DNA from: Misgurnus anguillicaudatus | Taxonomy: Eukaryota > Chordata > Actinopteri > Cypriniformes > Cobitidae | Assembly: GCF_027580225.2 (NCBI RefSeq) | Contig: NC_073357.2 | Span: 42,928,001-42,992,000, forward strand | Length of the DNA stretch: 64,000 bases | Direction: 5' to 3' | Part shown: positions 47,338 to 58,292 of the stretch, piece after piece | Position numbering within the stretch: position 1 is the stretch's first letter | How the letters are laid out: each line of letters opens with the position of its first letter | The notes under the pieces: model-generated | Seen by the model: the letters and a program-made list of their open reading frames with translations, nothing else | Database searches by the model: none | Told to the model about the DNA's origin: nothing | Translations under genes and position numbers: made by a program

Positions 47338-49553
47338 TACACAAAAAAAAAAAATCTTATTTAGTATTTTTGTCTTGTTTTCAGTAGAAATATCTAAAAT
47401 GTCTTGATGAGCAAAATGACTAAGAAAATTAGCCTAGTTTTTAGACAAAAAAAAAAACAAAACAAAACAATTTAAGTGAATTTCTGCTTAAAGGATAATT
47501 CCGGTATTTAACACTTTGAGTCTCATTTCTGGTTTGTTTTGGATGAACTAGAGTGATGGACACAATTTTGACAATGGGTCGTGTCTTGACTTTTTGACTC
47601 GTTTAGAAGCGTCTCTTGACTGCTTCAGAATGGAAGCCAATGACCATGCACAGAATGTCATTAAAACAACACTTAACGTTCATTTTCAAAACTGTACTAC
47701 TCACCGAGTGGTTCGTGGTGTTCGTTGATGATTTTTAAAAACAAATATATTGGCGCTATGTATAATTTCAATCCGTGTTATTTGCTATAGTGGAACTATT
47801 TTTTCAGATACCTCACAACCGCGTATATACTTCCGCTCTATATTTGAGTCTGAAGCGTTAGCACACTCCCGACCACTTGATGGCGGCAACCACTTTGCCG
47901 TACAAGGACGCTGAACCGATTTCGGTGTCTAGCGTATAGACAGTCACAATCGAGCTCAACTTCAAACCTAAGGCTGGTCACTGAGCCATCAAATATGGGA
48001 AAATTTTATTTTGAGAGAAACCGAGCGAAAAAACTACAACCACATGTAAACAGACCCTTTTCTGTTTCCCGGCTGCGGAGTGATATATCAGCGAGCAATG
48101 AGTCTTCCAAGAGAAGTCAATGGAATTTTACAAAATGCCAAATAAAACACGACAGAAACTGTATTTCGCTACACAACTTGTTTTTAATCATCAACAAACA
48201 CCACAAACCACTCAGTGAGTAGCACAGTTTTGAAAATGAACGTTAAGTGTTGTTTTAATGACATGTTTGTGCATGGCCATTGACTTCCATTCTGAAGCAG
48301 TCAAGAGACCCTTCTAAATGAGTCAAAAAGTCAAGACACGACCCATATTCAAAATTTCAGTGTCCATCACTGTAGTTCATCCGGGACGAACCAGAAATGA
48401 GACTCAAAGGGCTCTATCTTACACCCGGCGCAATGCGCGACGCAAGTGTCTTTCGCTAGTTTCCACCCTAATTTTCACGTTTAGCGCCGCGTTGTTTAAA
48501 TAGCAAATGCATTTGCGCCCCCTTTTGCGCCCAGGGGCGTTCTGGTCTGAAAATGAGGTGTGTTCAGGCGCATTGTTGGCGCGTTGCTATTTTGAGGCAA
48601 CTCAAATAGACTACGCCATTGACCAACAAAAACCTGTTCTAAAATCTAAAGTCAATGGCGCAATGTGTTTTATGTTATTTAAAGAGCACATTAGTAAAAT
48701 GCGCCTATAAACGGGAGGACAACGCGGGTTTGCTTATCACAAAGTACATGAATGCGCAGCAGCACAAAAATGCTTTTAAATATGAAAGATTAAAGGATTG
48801 AATGTAAAAGATTATTATTGAGTCTTTTGGACATATTTATAAATGAGGACTGATTATGAGACGTTAGAAGGCGCAAAGAGCTGCTTCACCTGCAGCCTGG
48901 TAAGTAAATAAATGCTTTGCTTTAAACAAATGCTTCTGTTTTTAAATGTTTTTTTTTAATGCTACCTCACGGATTTATTGTATATGATGTACCTGTGGAT
49001 ATGGTGAGATGAGAAACATTTGTAAGTTATCTCCTGTTTGTTACAAATAAAGTATTTTTAGAGTACAAACCTTATCTTACATACTTGTAAATTATGTTTT
49101 GATGATATTGGATAGCCATACATTTAAAGCAATTACAAGCCTGCTTTTTACTTCCATGACTAAAAGAAAACGGGTTTTAAAGGTTTTAATAAAAAAATAA
49201 CAATTTCAATACAAGTGAAAAACAACACAATTATTTAACATTAATTTTAAACTGGTGATCTTCTTCCTCCGCTTAGTTTTTCAGTTTACAAAGTCCGTCA
49301 TCTAAATAGGGATTAGACATAGCGCCAGCGCAACTTGCTTTTAAAGGGAATGAGCTGTGACTCTCATTGGTTTACTGCACGTTACGCCCAAAATACTCCC
49401 ATTACAATAGGACCTACCCTTTTCGACCATGCGCTCGGCGCAAAAACAATTGTCACAAGCCAGGGGCTGGCTGCTAGTGGTTAAGCCACGCCCCTTCTCA
49501 ATCTCCACCTCGAGGAGGTCCCCAAAACCAACCCAATGACCAAACAACAACGA

Positions 49554-49566
49554 GGAACAGGTAAGT
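49554..49566 (+). other. strong splice-donor-like site
   Basis: GGAACAG followed by GTAAGT (GT at 49561) is a near-consensus vertebrate donor, placed 349 bp before the first acceptor-like site of the tandem array. A second near-consensus donor (GGACACAG followed by GTAAGG, GT at 51066) lies downstream of the array. Confidence 0.4.
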
Positions 49567-49879
49567 ATAAAAAAATAATCTTTATTTATTTAAATATTTA
49601 AAATGTACTGGGAATTGGGGAAAGGGAAAATTAAAACTAATGTCCGGCTCTGCCCTCCAGGGGAGCCACGAGCTAGTGAGTGACGGGGGGGTGGGGATAA
49701 CGTCGGGGAACGGGCTCCCGCCTCTGGTTCCCTCTGCCCGTGGCGCGCTCCTTTTCCTTCCTGGAGGCAGAAATAAATCAAAGTCAGGGTTGGTGTAGAC
49801 TCGTTCGTATCCGTGTACCTGTAGCTAGCTCGAGGCGGTTCGCCGCCTGTCTCACACAGCTCCTCGCTGGTCGACTCGC

Positions 49880-50735
49880 TCTCCTTCCCTGTTCTCTCTT
49901 TCTCCACAGATGACTGCTGGGACACAAAGGCACAATGAATCGGTCTCCAATGGTTCTCTCACCTCTGCGCTGACTACAGCGTTCGGTAGGTAAGGCTCTC
50001 TTCCCAGCTCGGTATCTCAGTGCTCACGCTGGTTCTCTCTCTCTCTCCACAGATGACTGCTGGGACACAAAGGCACAATGAATCGGTCTCCAATGGTTCT
50101 CTCACCTCTGCGCTGACTACAGCGTTCGGCTGGTAATGCTCTCCTCACAGCTTGGTATCTCAGTGCTCACGCTGGTTCTCTCTCTCTCTCCACAGATGAC
50201 TGCTGGGACACAAGGGCACAATGAATCGGTCTCCAATGGTTCTCTCACCTCCGTGCTGACTACAGCGTTCGGTAGGTAATGCTCTCCTCACAGCTCGGTA
50301 TCTCAGTGCTCACGCTGGTTCTCTCTCTCTCTCCACAGATGACTGCTGGGACACAAGGGCACAATGAATCGGTCTCCAATGGTTCTCTCACCTCTATGCT
50401 GACTACAGCGTTCGGTAGGTAATGCTCTCTTCACAGCTTGGTATCTCAGTGCTCACGCTGGTTCTCTCTCTCTCTCCACAGATGACTGCTGGGACACAAG
50501 GGCACAATGAATCGGTCTCCAATGGTTCTCTCACCTCTGTGCTGACTACAGCGTTCGGTAGGTAATGCTCTCTTCACAGCTCGGTATCTCAGTGCTCACG
50601 CTGGTTCTCTCTCTCTCTCTCCACAGATGACTACTGGGACACAAGGGCACAATGAATCGGTCTCCAATGGTTCTCTCTCTCCACAGATGGCTGCTAGCTA
50701 CCACTTCGAGGTAGGTACGGCTCTCTGCACAGCTC
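49880..50735 (+). repeat. 143-bp tandem array with exon-like units
   Basis: Six full units and one partial start (ATGACTGCTGG) at 49910, 50053, 50196, 50339, 50482, 50627 and, diverged, 50687. The spacing is 143 bp four times and then 145. Each unit is preceded by a long pyrimidine run ending CACAG and followed by GTAAGG or GTAATG after 80 nt. Both borders thus resemble splice sites. Each unit also opens a 27-codon frame from its ATG, closed by the TAA within the donor-like GTAA. Confidence 0.9.
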
Positions 50736-52488
50736 TCACGGCACACTCCTCTTCCCTGTTGAGTTGGCAGGTTTTAACAGGTTATGCTTAATGTAGCAGG
50801 GTGGCGGACTTACGATGGCTGGCTACGCGATGCGTCAACTGGACAGTGGTTTTTCCTAGGTGGCGCCGGGGGCCGAAACCCTCTCGGCGAGCTCGTTGGT
50901 CCACAGAGGGGCGAGAACGTCACGCCGGCACACCGGGTCGAGCGCTGCCCTTTCCTCGAGACCCGTTGGTCGATCGAAAACTGGACCGGGGCGCCCTCTC
51001 GTTGAGACCTCGGGGCGGCGGATCTCCTTCGCCTCAAACTCTGCGATGATGAAAAGAGGACACAGGTAAGGTAGCAATAGTACAGATAATACTCACGCAC
51101 CGTCAATAGCACAGTTCTTCACCGCCACTCATAAACTCAAGTCCGCCGAGCGCCTAGCTGGGAAAATACTTCGAGATGCCAGTTCGTGGTTTTTTTTAAG
51201 ACTGAAACACACTCACAGCATAATCATGTACAGGTCTTACTCTAGGACCATAGTTCCTTTTTACCGTCTCTGAAGCGAGTGACTGGAGGCGGGGGCCACG
51301 TCGGACAAGACAACTGCAATCCCACTGCAAGACACAGCATTACACAGCACCACTTCAAGTGAAAATTTCTACATCCAAGACTCACCCACCACTCAGTGCA
51401 CACAATAGACGCCCGTCTTCCTTTCCTTCGCTCCGGACGGAAATATGGAGATGTTAACTCGGCCTAGTGTTTGTATTTCGTCACTGGAGCTGTTTCACAC
51501 AAAGGCCCTTCGGCTCACCCACCGCGCTGGCTCAGGGGTAGGGCCGTCCGCTCTCTTTTGGAAACACTCAGAGATATATATAGGTCAAATACATACACAA
51601 TACTTCTGTAAGAAGATTCCGTTACTCACAACTGTTGTATTTTCTTTGTCCTAGATTGACTTCACGCTGTAATAGTTCCAAATGCGCAGACAGGGCGTTT
51701 TCCAGCCGCCAACACTATTCTTCCATAAACGTATACTCACAACGGTGCGTCTTTTCTCCCTTCGTTGCTTTCCTCCAAGGTCAGTATTTGTTTACTTCGT
51801 TTACTTCGTTTACCTTTAAGGTCTTCTGTATTTTCCTTCACGTAAATCTATAATCCAGAACGAGGGAGAGAGCAATACAGCAGTCCAAGATAGTGTACCA
51901 GGTGAGCCCAACTCAGCGCTACGGTCCACATCAACAACAGGAATAATCGACACGACTTCGGGGTGCTCCTTATTTAAGATCCACAGCCTGCCTTCCTTTC
52001 ACCTTCTTTGGCTCTGTCCTCTTTCCGCCCGCTTCAGCGATCGCCGGATCAACAGAGCCTTCGGGCTCTTCAAAAGGTGCGTGTCTTCGTTTGCCTTTGG
52101 CAAAGGAGCTTCCCCCGTGTCACCCGCTTCACGTGTACATCGCTCCGTGTCAATCGCTTCTTTCTGTGTTCCAGCAGAGCTATTTTAAGTGCTTCACTGT
52201 CCCCCAGCCTCCACTCACATTTTGCTTCTCTAATTCGTTGCACCTGTGGTGAATTTGGCTCGTTCGTTGCCCTGGAAGCCAGGAAGTAAACTGGTGCATT
52301 AAAAAAAAATGTCCGGGCGGAACCTCTCCTCTCCATTTTTGGTTCCGCCCGAAGTCACCCTGTGACACAATTTTTCCCGTCGTTAAATTAGCAAAAGTGG
52401 ATTCGGACACGCCCATTTAGACGTTGCGCTTAGATCGTTAAAATAGGGCCCAAAGTGTTAAATACCGGAATTATCCTTTAAAACAATT

Positions 52489-52594
52489 AAAAATATCTGC
52501 CAGTGGGGTGAGAAAAAAATCTTATAATAAGTTTTGTTTTTACTTAAACGCTTAATTCAAGCTAATTTTTCTCACCCCATTGGCAGATATTTTT
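52489..52594. repeat. foldback hairpin
   Basis: AAAATATCTGCCAGTGGGGT at 52490-52509 is mirrored with one mismatch by ACCCCATTGGCAGATATTTT near 52574-52593. It is the core of the outer foldback repeat. Confidence 0.85.
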
Positions 52595-52864
52595 GCCAAT
52601 ACAAGACAAAAATACTAAGAAAGTCACATTTTACAGTGTATTAAGTTTATGGCATTTTCAAAGTTTCTATATGGTTGAGTGTCAATAGCAATATTGACTC
52701 AACCAATAGTATGAGTTTGTGGCAGACTTACCTATTTGTTGACCAACACTCAAAGGGGATAATCTGCATTATAAAAAACTGTAACATTCAAAATTAACTT
52801 TCTGTCTCACAAAAGGTTCAGTGGAAAAAGCAAGTTTGTTAGACTTTAATATTTTAAGAAAGAA

Positions 52865-52955
52865 ATAGTTATTTGAAGATCCTTTGACTAGATGGTTCTT
52901 TGAGGAACCAACAATGGTTCTTCTATGACATCGTTGTGAAGAACCTTTAAAGCAT
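52865..52955 (+). repeat. GGTTCTT/AAGAACC foldback fragment, copy 1
   Basis: GATGGTTCTTTGAGGAACC, then ATGGTTCTTCTATGACATCG and TGTGAAGAACCTTTAAAG. The same words recur at 61815-61952. It is a short imperfect foldback repeat. Confidence 0.6.
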
Positions 52956-54526
52956 GAATGGTAGATGGGTGGAGTGCATTAATGTTTGAGTTAATGTTGC
53001 ATAAAATAGACAGTTGCTTATTATGGACTATTTCAAGAGTTGTTGATGCAGTAGGAGAAATGTTTATGCATAAGGCATGCTGTTATATAGTTTTCAATAT
53101 AACTTAGACATACATCTACGTCTGACAGATAAAGATGCTAGACAGCACTCAGGGGCTGTGAAAGGACCAAACATGGTTTTGAGCCTGGATAATACAAGGT
53201 GGCAGCTTTACCTTAGAGACAGTTGACAGTTAATAAGTGAAAGCTGTCCCAGTAAATCCCCAGAGGGGACGACTTAAAATACCTAAAGGAAATTGAATGT
53301 GGCAGAGCTAGAATAAATGTATACTTTGATAAAATCAACATAGTGATGTCATAAAGTTGTGAAAACCTAAACCCTTTTTTGAATTCATTTTTACATCAGT
53401 ACCCTTCCTTGACATTGAATTCATGAGACTGGCTAATGTAAAGTCACAGGGCAACTATTTTTTACAGAGGGTTACATTTATCTTTGCCATACCGTACATG
53501 CCTCTTTAAGCTGGCTATAGATTATGGTTGCCATAAAGCCTATTTTTTTCAACATGTTTCATAGCTTGTTGCTTGATTCTGCTCCCTCTGTCTCCTATGA
53601 TTTACAATCAAAGGCAATTGTTGTAGCTCCCCATACATCCACAGCATCACCAAACTGCATGTGCATGAGGTCACTGTGGGTGAGCCCATTATGTGATGCA
53701 GTAAACTGTGCAACAGCTGTGCCTGTGAACAACTCAACCTGTTACGGGGGCAGCTAATATCAGGTTGAATGAAATTCACTTAAAATAAAGAGAGATTTTG
53801 TAAGTACAGCTTGCATTGAGAGATAGATTCTTAAATCTGACTTAGCATGTAGATTTCTGGACTTAATAATGTGAACAAAGATTAATCACAAATAGCAATG
53901 TTATAAGTAATGTTCAGTAAAGCAAATAATCAGTTATGAGTATGTAAAGTAACATACTTTTCAGCATTCATATTCCTCTTAGGTGGTAAAATCATTCACA
54001 AATGACTATAATGTTGTTTACATACAGCATCATATATCTGGTGACAATAATCCACTGGTAATGTAATAAAATGTTACATGCATAGCCAATATGAATAATG
54101 TTCTGTACGTCACTGTACCCTGTGCAGCTAAAAACAAATAACAAAACCAGAGCTAGTTTATAAATCATATACTCCTTTTTCAGTCAGTGTGATAGCAGAA
54201 TTTTTTAAGTTGAAAGGGTGGTAGTAGGGTCAAGTCCAAAAAGAGAGACAGAAAGAGATATAATTGGCTCTTACCAGCAGTCGCATCTTGACACCTGCGT
54301 TCCTTGAACCCCTTCACCTCAGAATAGCAACAGATAGCCCTGCTGGGACTGTGTCTTCCTCCTTTTCTCCGAAATCCCCTGTTCCTGTCCCTTCGGCATG
54401 CTGTCATCTGCCCGCTGCTTTGATGAATTGACATGAGTGAGATTTCTGATATGTTACACCTCCAGGCTGAGCTTTGAAGTTAGTGTTGAGCCTTTGCAAC
54501 ACATCTATTTTCATTTCAATTTACAG

Positions 54527-54614
54527 CATGATTCGACAGCAGAGGCGGTCTGAGAAGTGTTTGGGTCTAATAGATATCTGGCCCCATCTCGACCTCTGAG
54601 TGCCTGGGTACCAG
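54527..54614 (+). other. candidate non-coding exon
   Basis: TTTCATTTCAATTTACAG followed by 88 nt and CCAG plus GTGAGG forms an acceptor-donor pair. All three frames contain a stop, so it could only be a UTR or long non-coding RNA exon. On the opposite strand a donor-like CTGCTG plus GTAAGA near 54279 suggests a competing reading. Neither is firm. Confidence 0.2.
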
Positions 54615-55658
54615 GTGAGGTGAAGCAATGTTGCATTAAAGCTCAATAACAACCTTAACTACTGCCAGTGAATCTGGCCAGACAGACCAGAACATCGGGG
54701 AGCAGTAATGCTACTCAGATTGTAGCAGTGGAGACTGTGACAAATGACAAATAAACAAATAAAGCTATATAAGATATTAGTCAATAGAATAGTTAAAAGC
54801 TGTATTGGAATTATATGCAGTTCTTGCAGTTCTAGTTTGCAATGTATTGTATTGTTCTATTATTGTAAGTGTGGCTTGCTGAAATGAAAAAGTTTGTGCA
54901 GAGACAAATCAGGGCACAGATTCCCAGGAAAGTTACTGAAATAACTAAAAAGAGCTCTTTGTCATTGCTAAAGGATTTTAATATTTACTTTATGGATCAT
55001 TTTATTGTGATACAAAAATCTTGTGCTTCAAAACTCTGTACTTACACTATGGGCTGTATAAGCTGTTTTTAGCTGTATTTGAGCTGTGCATGCATGCATT
55101 TGTGCGAGCATGGGTGTGCACGTGTGTGCATGTATGAATGACAGTATAAACATGACAGCAGGAACATGAAAAGTACACATGTAAATGGACCAACAACTGT
55201 CATTCAATCATAAACTGTGCCAGACGACCTTCAGTTTAATGAAAACCTTTATAGTCACGTGCATAGCTGTCCCAGATATATCGAAAAATGAAGAGAGAGA
55301 AAATTAGAAGTTCAGTTGAAATGAAAAGATTGAGTGAGAGAAGCAACCAGTACTTTGAGCCAAAAAGCATGCACCATTCCGTTATTCATGCCAAATGGCA
55401 TCTTTGTTTGTAGTCATGTAACCTACCCTCTGCAGTAGTCTGTATGCCAACATCACTTGTACTGGCTTCTCTATACACCTGAGAGCATTTGTATGCAATG
55501 TGTGCCTTGAACAGATATTGACTTTCCGTTGAAATCATTACTGCTTGGGTAGAGACAGTTCTTGGAACAGAGGAGGACATTTTATCCATGTTTTATCCAG
55601 AAACCATATACATGGTTGCCAATGTATATATGCAGTATGAGAATTCTACACATCTTAA

Positions 55659-57679
55659 AAGGATAGTTCAAAATGATATTAACCCCATGATTTACACACC
55701 CCAAAGCCGTCCGAGATGCATATGTCCATAATTTTTCAGACAAAGAAATGTTCAGTTATTTTAGATCTTCAGTTAATCAAATGTAAAGTTACGGGGTCCA
55801 CGTCCTCCATGTCCAAAAAATGTGCATCCATCCTTCACAAAATAAATCCAAACGGCTCCACAATGATAAACAAATTCCTGCTGAGGGTAATCCGTGCAGT
55901 TTCATTGTAGAAATATCCACATTTAAAACTTTATAAACGAAGATAACTTGCTTCCGGTAATGCCGCCATCTTGGTCGCGTCCGCATTCAAGATGAGAGCG
56001 TACGCAGTTTACGGAGGTTTCTCTGCTGCTGCTCTGTGCCCCCGCCCTCCGAATTTGTCATACGTCACTAAGAGAAGTGCGTACACTACGCTAATAGTCT
56101 CTCCTGAATACAGAGGAGTCCAAGATGGCGGCATTATCGGAAGCTAGTTATTTTCGTTTATGAAGTTTTAAATATGGATATTTCAACAACACCGCTCGGA
56201 TTACCCTCAGAAGCAGGGACGGATTGGTAATCTGTGCGTTCTGGAAAAGTCCAGAACGGCCGTTCAACGAAGGGCCGTCACCCGGCCGACGGCAAAAAAA
56301 AAGTCTAATAACGCAATATGAACAGCCAACAGCAGAGGCACTAATAAGATCACTTATATGCTGCCACGTGTAAAAAATAAACAAGGAAGAAGAGTCGGCC
56401 TACTAGCCGTGATTGGTCCACGGATTCACGGAATTCGCGAGCGTATGTTCACGAGCCTGAGCATCCACAGCCTGGTCATGATGAGGGACAGACATCAGCA
56501 AGAGCTAAGTGCCAGTAGTGGCAGGACACGTGACATTATAATATAATATACATGATATAAAAAGAAATAAAACTCGCGTGAAAATTAACATATTGCGTAA
56601 CTACTGTTAGAGAGAGACGTGAAGTGAGTGTGTGTGTGCGCGAGAGGCGCGGGCGCGGGCGCGATTGAACAGTGGAAACATAAAAACAATACATACTCCG
56701 TCATTTCGTTCGTATGGGACGTCAATCAAACTTGTGTTTTTTCATTCAAAAAGTGTTTGCTTATGTTTGTGTGCAGTCGCAATAAAACAAAACATTGTGC
56801 TTTTGTCAAACTGTAAACTCTTGTCAAACTGTAACCTTACAACTGTCATCTAACCAAAATCACACACGCCAAAGCAAAAAATATTTATCCAACCCCCTTT
56901 AAAAATGGGTGGACATTCATCGTATTGCATTGGTTTTCATTTCTTTCATTGACTTTATTGTATATGAGAGGTTGAAGTGAGCTCTCATTTTCTATTTTTA
57001 GTATTGAATTAAACGGGAAAATATCAGGCATGCATTGCTACCACTCCAAACATGCTAACATAAAAGAATGGGGGCTAAATAATTGATCAAATTTTAGTTT
57101 AACTAAAAAATCCTAGCTTGCTCTTTCTGTCTGAGTGCAGTTTTTCCTTGTCTTTCATATTTGTGTTTAGTATTGTGGAATTGGCAAAGACCTGGTGGTG
57201 GTTTGTGAAAGCTTTACAGACAAAATTAAAAGGGCCTTGCCATTTTCATTATTTCACAGCCTTATTATACATCAAAGTGTAATATGACATTGACAAAATA
57301 TTAAATGACCTTGTCTGATAGTCTGACAGTATTGTGGCATAGTATCAGGACATCCTTGTGTTGCGCACGGCTAGGGGCGAATGGCCGGATGTTGGGCCTA
57401 TTTGGGAAAAAGTCCAGGGCTGTTTTTTTACCCCCAGTCCGTCCCTGCTCAGAAGGCCTTTGTTTATCATCCTGGAGCTGTTTGGATTTCTTTGGGGAAG
57501 GATATATGCACATTTTTTGGACTTGAAGGACCCGGTAACTTTACTATTTAGCAGCAGGAAGACATTTTCCAAAATAACTGAAAATGTGTTCCTCTGAAAA
57601 ATGATGGACATATGCATCCCGGATGGCTTTGGGGAGAGTAAATCATGGGTTTAATATATTTTTTGGCCAAACTATCCCT
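55659..57679. mobile_element. TTAA foldback element split by a hAT element
   Basis: TTAA at 55655-55658 and 57680-57683. The arms are long: the left arm from 55659 to about 55975 is mirrored by 56118-56213 plus 57456-57679. Shared words include CATGATTTAC, GATGCATATGTCCAT and CCAAAAAATGTGCAT. Without the hAT insertion it is about 0.78 kb. Motif GCCGCCATCTT (55962-55972) and its inverse AAGATGGCGGC (56122-56132) bound the loop. Confidence 0.85.
56214..57447. mobile_element. non-autonomous hAT element with perfect 8-bp duplication
   Basis: The ends CAGGGACGGATTGG and the inverse CAGGGACGGACTGG are flanked by CTCAGAAG at 56206-56213 and 57448-57455. Length 1234 bp. The duplicated octamer also fits the uninterrupted opposite arm (CTGAGGGTAATCCG near 55880). 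No hAT transposase domain is visible. Confidence 0.9.
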
Positions 57680-57912
57680 TTAATTTAAATTTAATAACTA
57701 TAAAGTGGTGGGTGCTGTCCATGGTGCTGAATTTTGGCTTTTGCAACTCCAAACTTTAATTAACCCAAGTACTTAAGGGAAGAAACACAAGCCTATCTAA
57801 ATAAGTGAACAATTATGTGAAATGCTTGGCCAAGGTGTTGCAAGTCTTTTAGTCCCACTGAACATATAAATCGTGGCATAAGTTAACCCAAAAGAGACAA
57901 ATGGCTGTAAAA

Positions 57913-58292
57913 TAGGGGTCTTCAGTCTTTTTTTCCAAGTACCCCTTGGTGGCTAGAGAGACAAGCTGGGACCCCTTGTTACATATTGTAGTGAGAGTTG
58001 ATTTTAAGAAGAGACTATAATATTGTGTTTATGGTCATGATAGTGTATTTACAGTATATGTTTAATGACATGTATATGGCAAAGTCAATAAAATAATAAT
58101 TATTGATCAACAGAGTCATATAGTTTATAATTTACATTGTAGATATTAATGTGGAAGGGACAGTAAAGCATTTGGTTTAACTTTAGCTCATTCCTGCTTT
58201 TTCACAAAGTTAGCTTGGAATCAAAAAATAATTTTAGGAGGACCCCCTGCAGTAGTACTGCAGACCCCCTGTTGAAGACTCCTGCTGTAGAA
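57913..58292. repeat. putative TIR element, GGGGTCTTCA ends
   Basis: GGGGTCTTCAGTC at the left and TGAAGACTCCTGCTG at the right are imperfect inverses, with ACCCCTTG / GACCCCCTG words inside. Borders are uncertain. Confidence 0.35.

Larger units (their letters stand above)
49451..52367. mobile_element. 2.9-kb TG...CA element, fourth level, possible giant solo LTR
   Basis: It starts TGTCACA and ends TGTGACA, with CAAT duplicated at 49447-49450 and 52368-52371. Such ends and a 4-bp duplication suit an LTR, and no second direct copy is present, so a solo LTR is plausible. On the minus strand there is a TATA-like TTAAATAAGG near 51975 and AATAAA near 49585. Near its right end lies a 10-bp stem GGGCGGAACC / GGTTCCGCCC. 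GC content is higher than the surroundings. No gag, pol or other retroviral motif is visible in any frame. Confidence 0.5.
48410..52450. mobile_element. GGGCyCTAT-ended element, third level
   Basis: The ends GGCTCTATCTT and the inverse AAAATAGGGCC are flanked by CAAAG on both sides (48405-48409 and 52451-52455). Shifting by one base gives GGG...CCC ends with a 3-bp AAA duplication instead. The GC-rich subterminal part, with repeated GCGC/GCGCC words, is typical of a fish family I recall without a secure name. Excluding its own insertion it is about 1.1 kb and non-coding. Confidence 0.7.
47492..52477. mobile_element. TTAA foldback element, second level
   Basis: TTAA at 47488-47491 and 52478-52481. 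The terminal AGGATAATTCCGGTATTTAA is mirrored at 52458-52477. Left arm 47492-47735 and right arm 48186-48409 plus 52456-52477 are inverted copies. Without the insertion it is about 0.95 kb. The single-arm copy at 41338-41788 confirms the continuous sequence. Its loop has no recognisable coding. Confidence 0.85.
47338..52640. mobile_element. outermost foldback repeat of a four-level nest
   Basis: The left flank (47338-47491) contains TAGTATTTTTGTCTTGTTTT and GATGAGCAAAATGACTAAGA. The right flank (52482-52640) contains an inner hairpin and the inverse AAGACAAAAATACTA. Joining CTGCTTAA at the left to AACAATTAAAAATATCTGCC at the right restores one continuous element. From memory this is an abundant zebrafish-type foldback repeat. 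Confidence 0.6.
52641..55654. other. mostly unique-looking DNA
   Basis: Apart from the GGTTCTT repeat and the exon candidate listed separately, nothing is supported. A 77-codon frame at 53524-53757 has no motif and is matched by an equally long frame on the other strand. Confidence 0.3.

Noticed and set aside
49880..50735. CRISPR-like array
   Set aside because: Units are contiguous 143-bp tandem copies without unique spacers, in vertebrate-type DNA.
50784..51112. Six overlapping frames of 69-100 codons
   Set aside because: GC-rich DNA with few stops in any frame on either strand, inside a mobile element; none resembles a protein family.
54180..54434. 84-codon minus-strand frame with a donor-like site near 54279
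   Set aside because: Basic low-information peptide without a known domain; acceptor side is weak.
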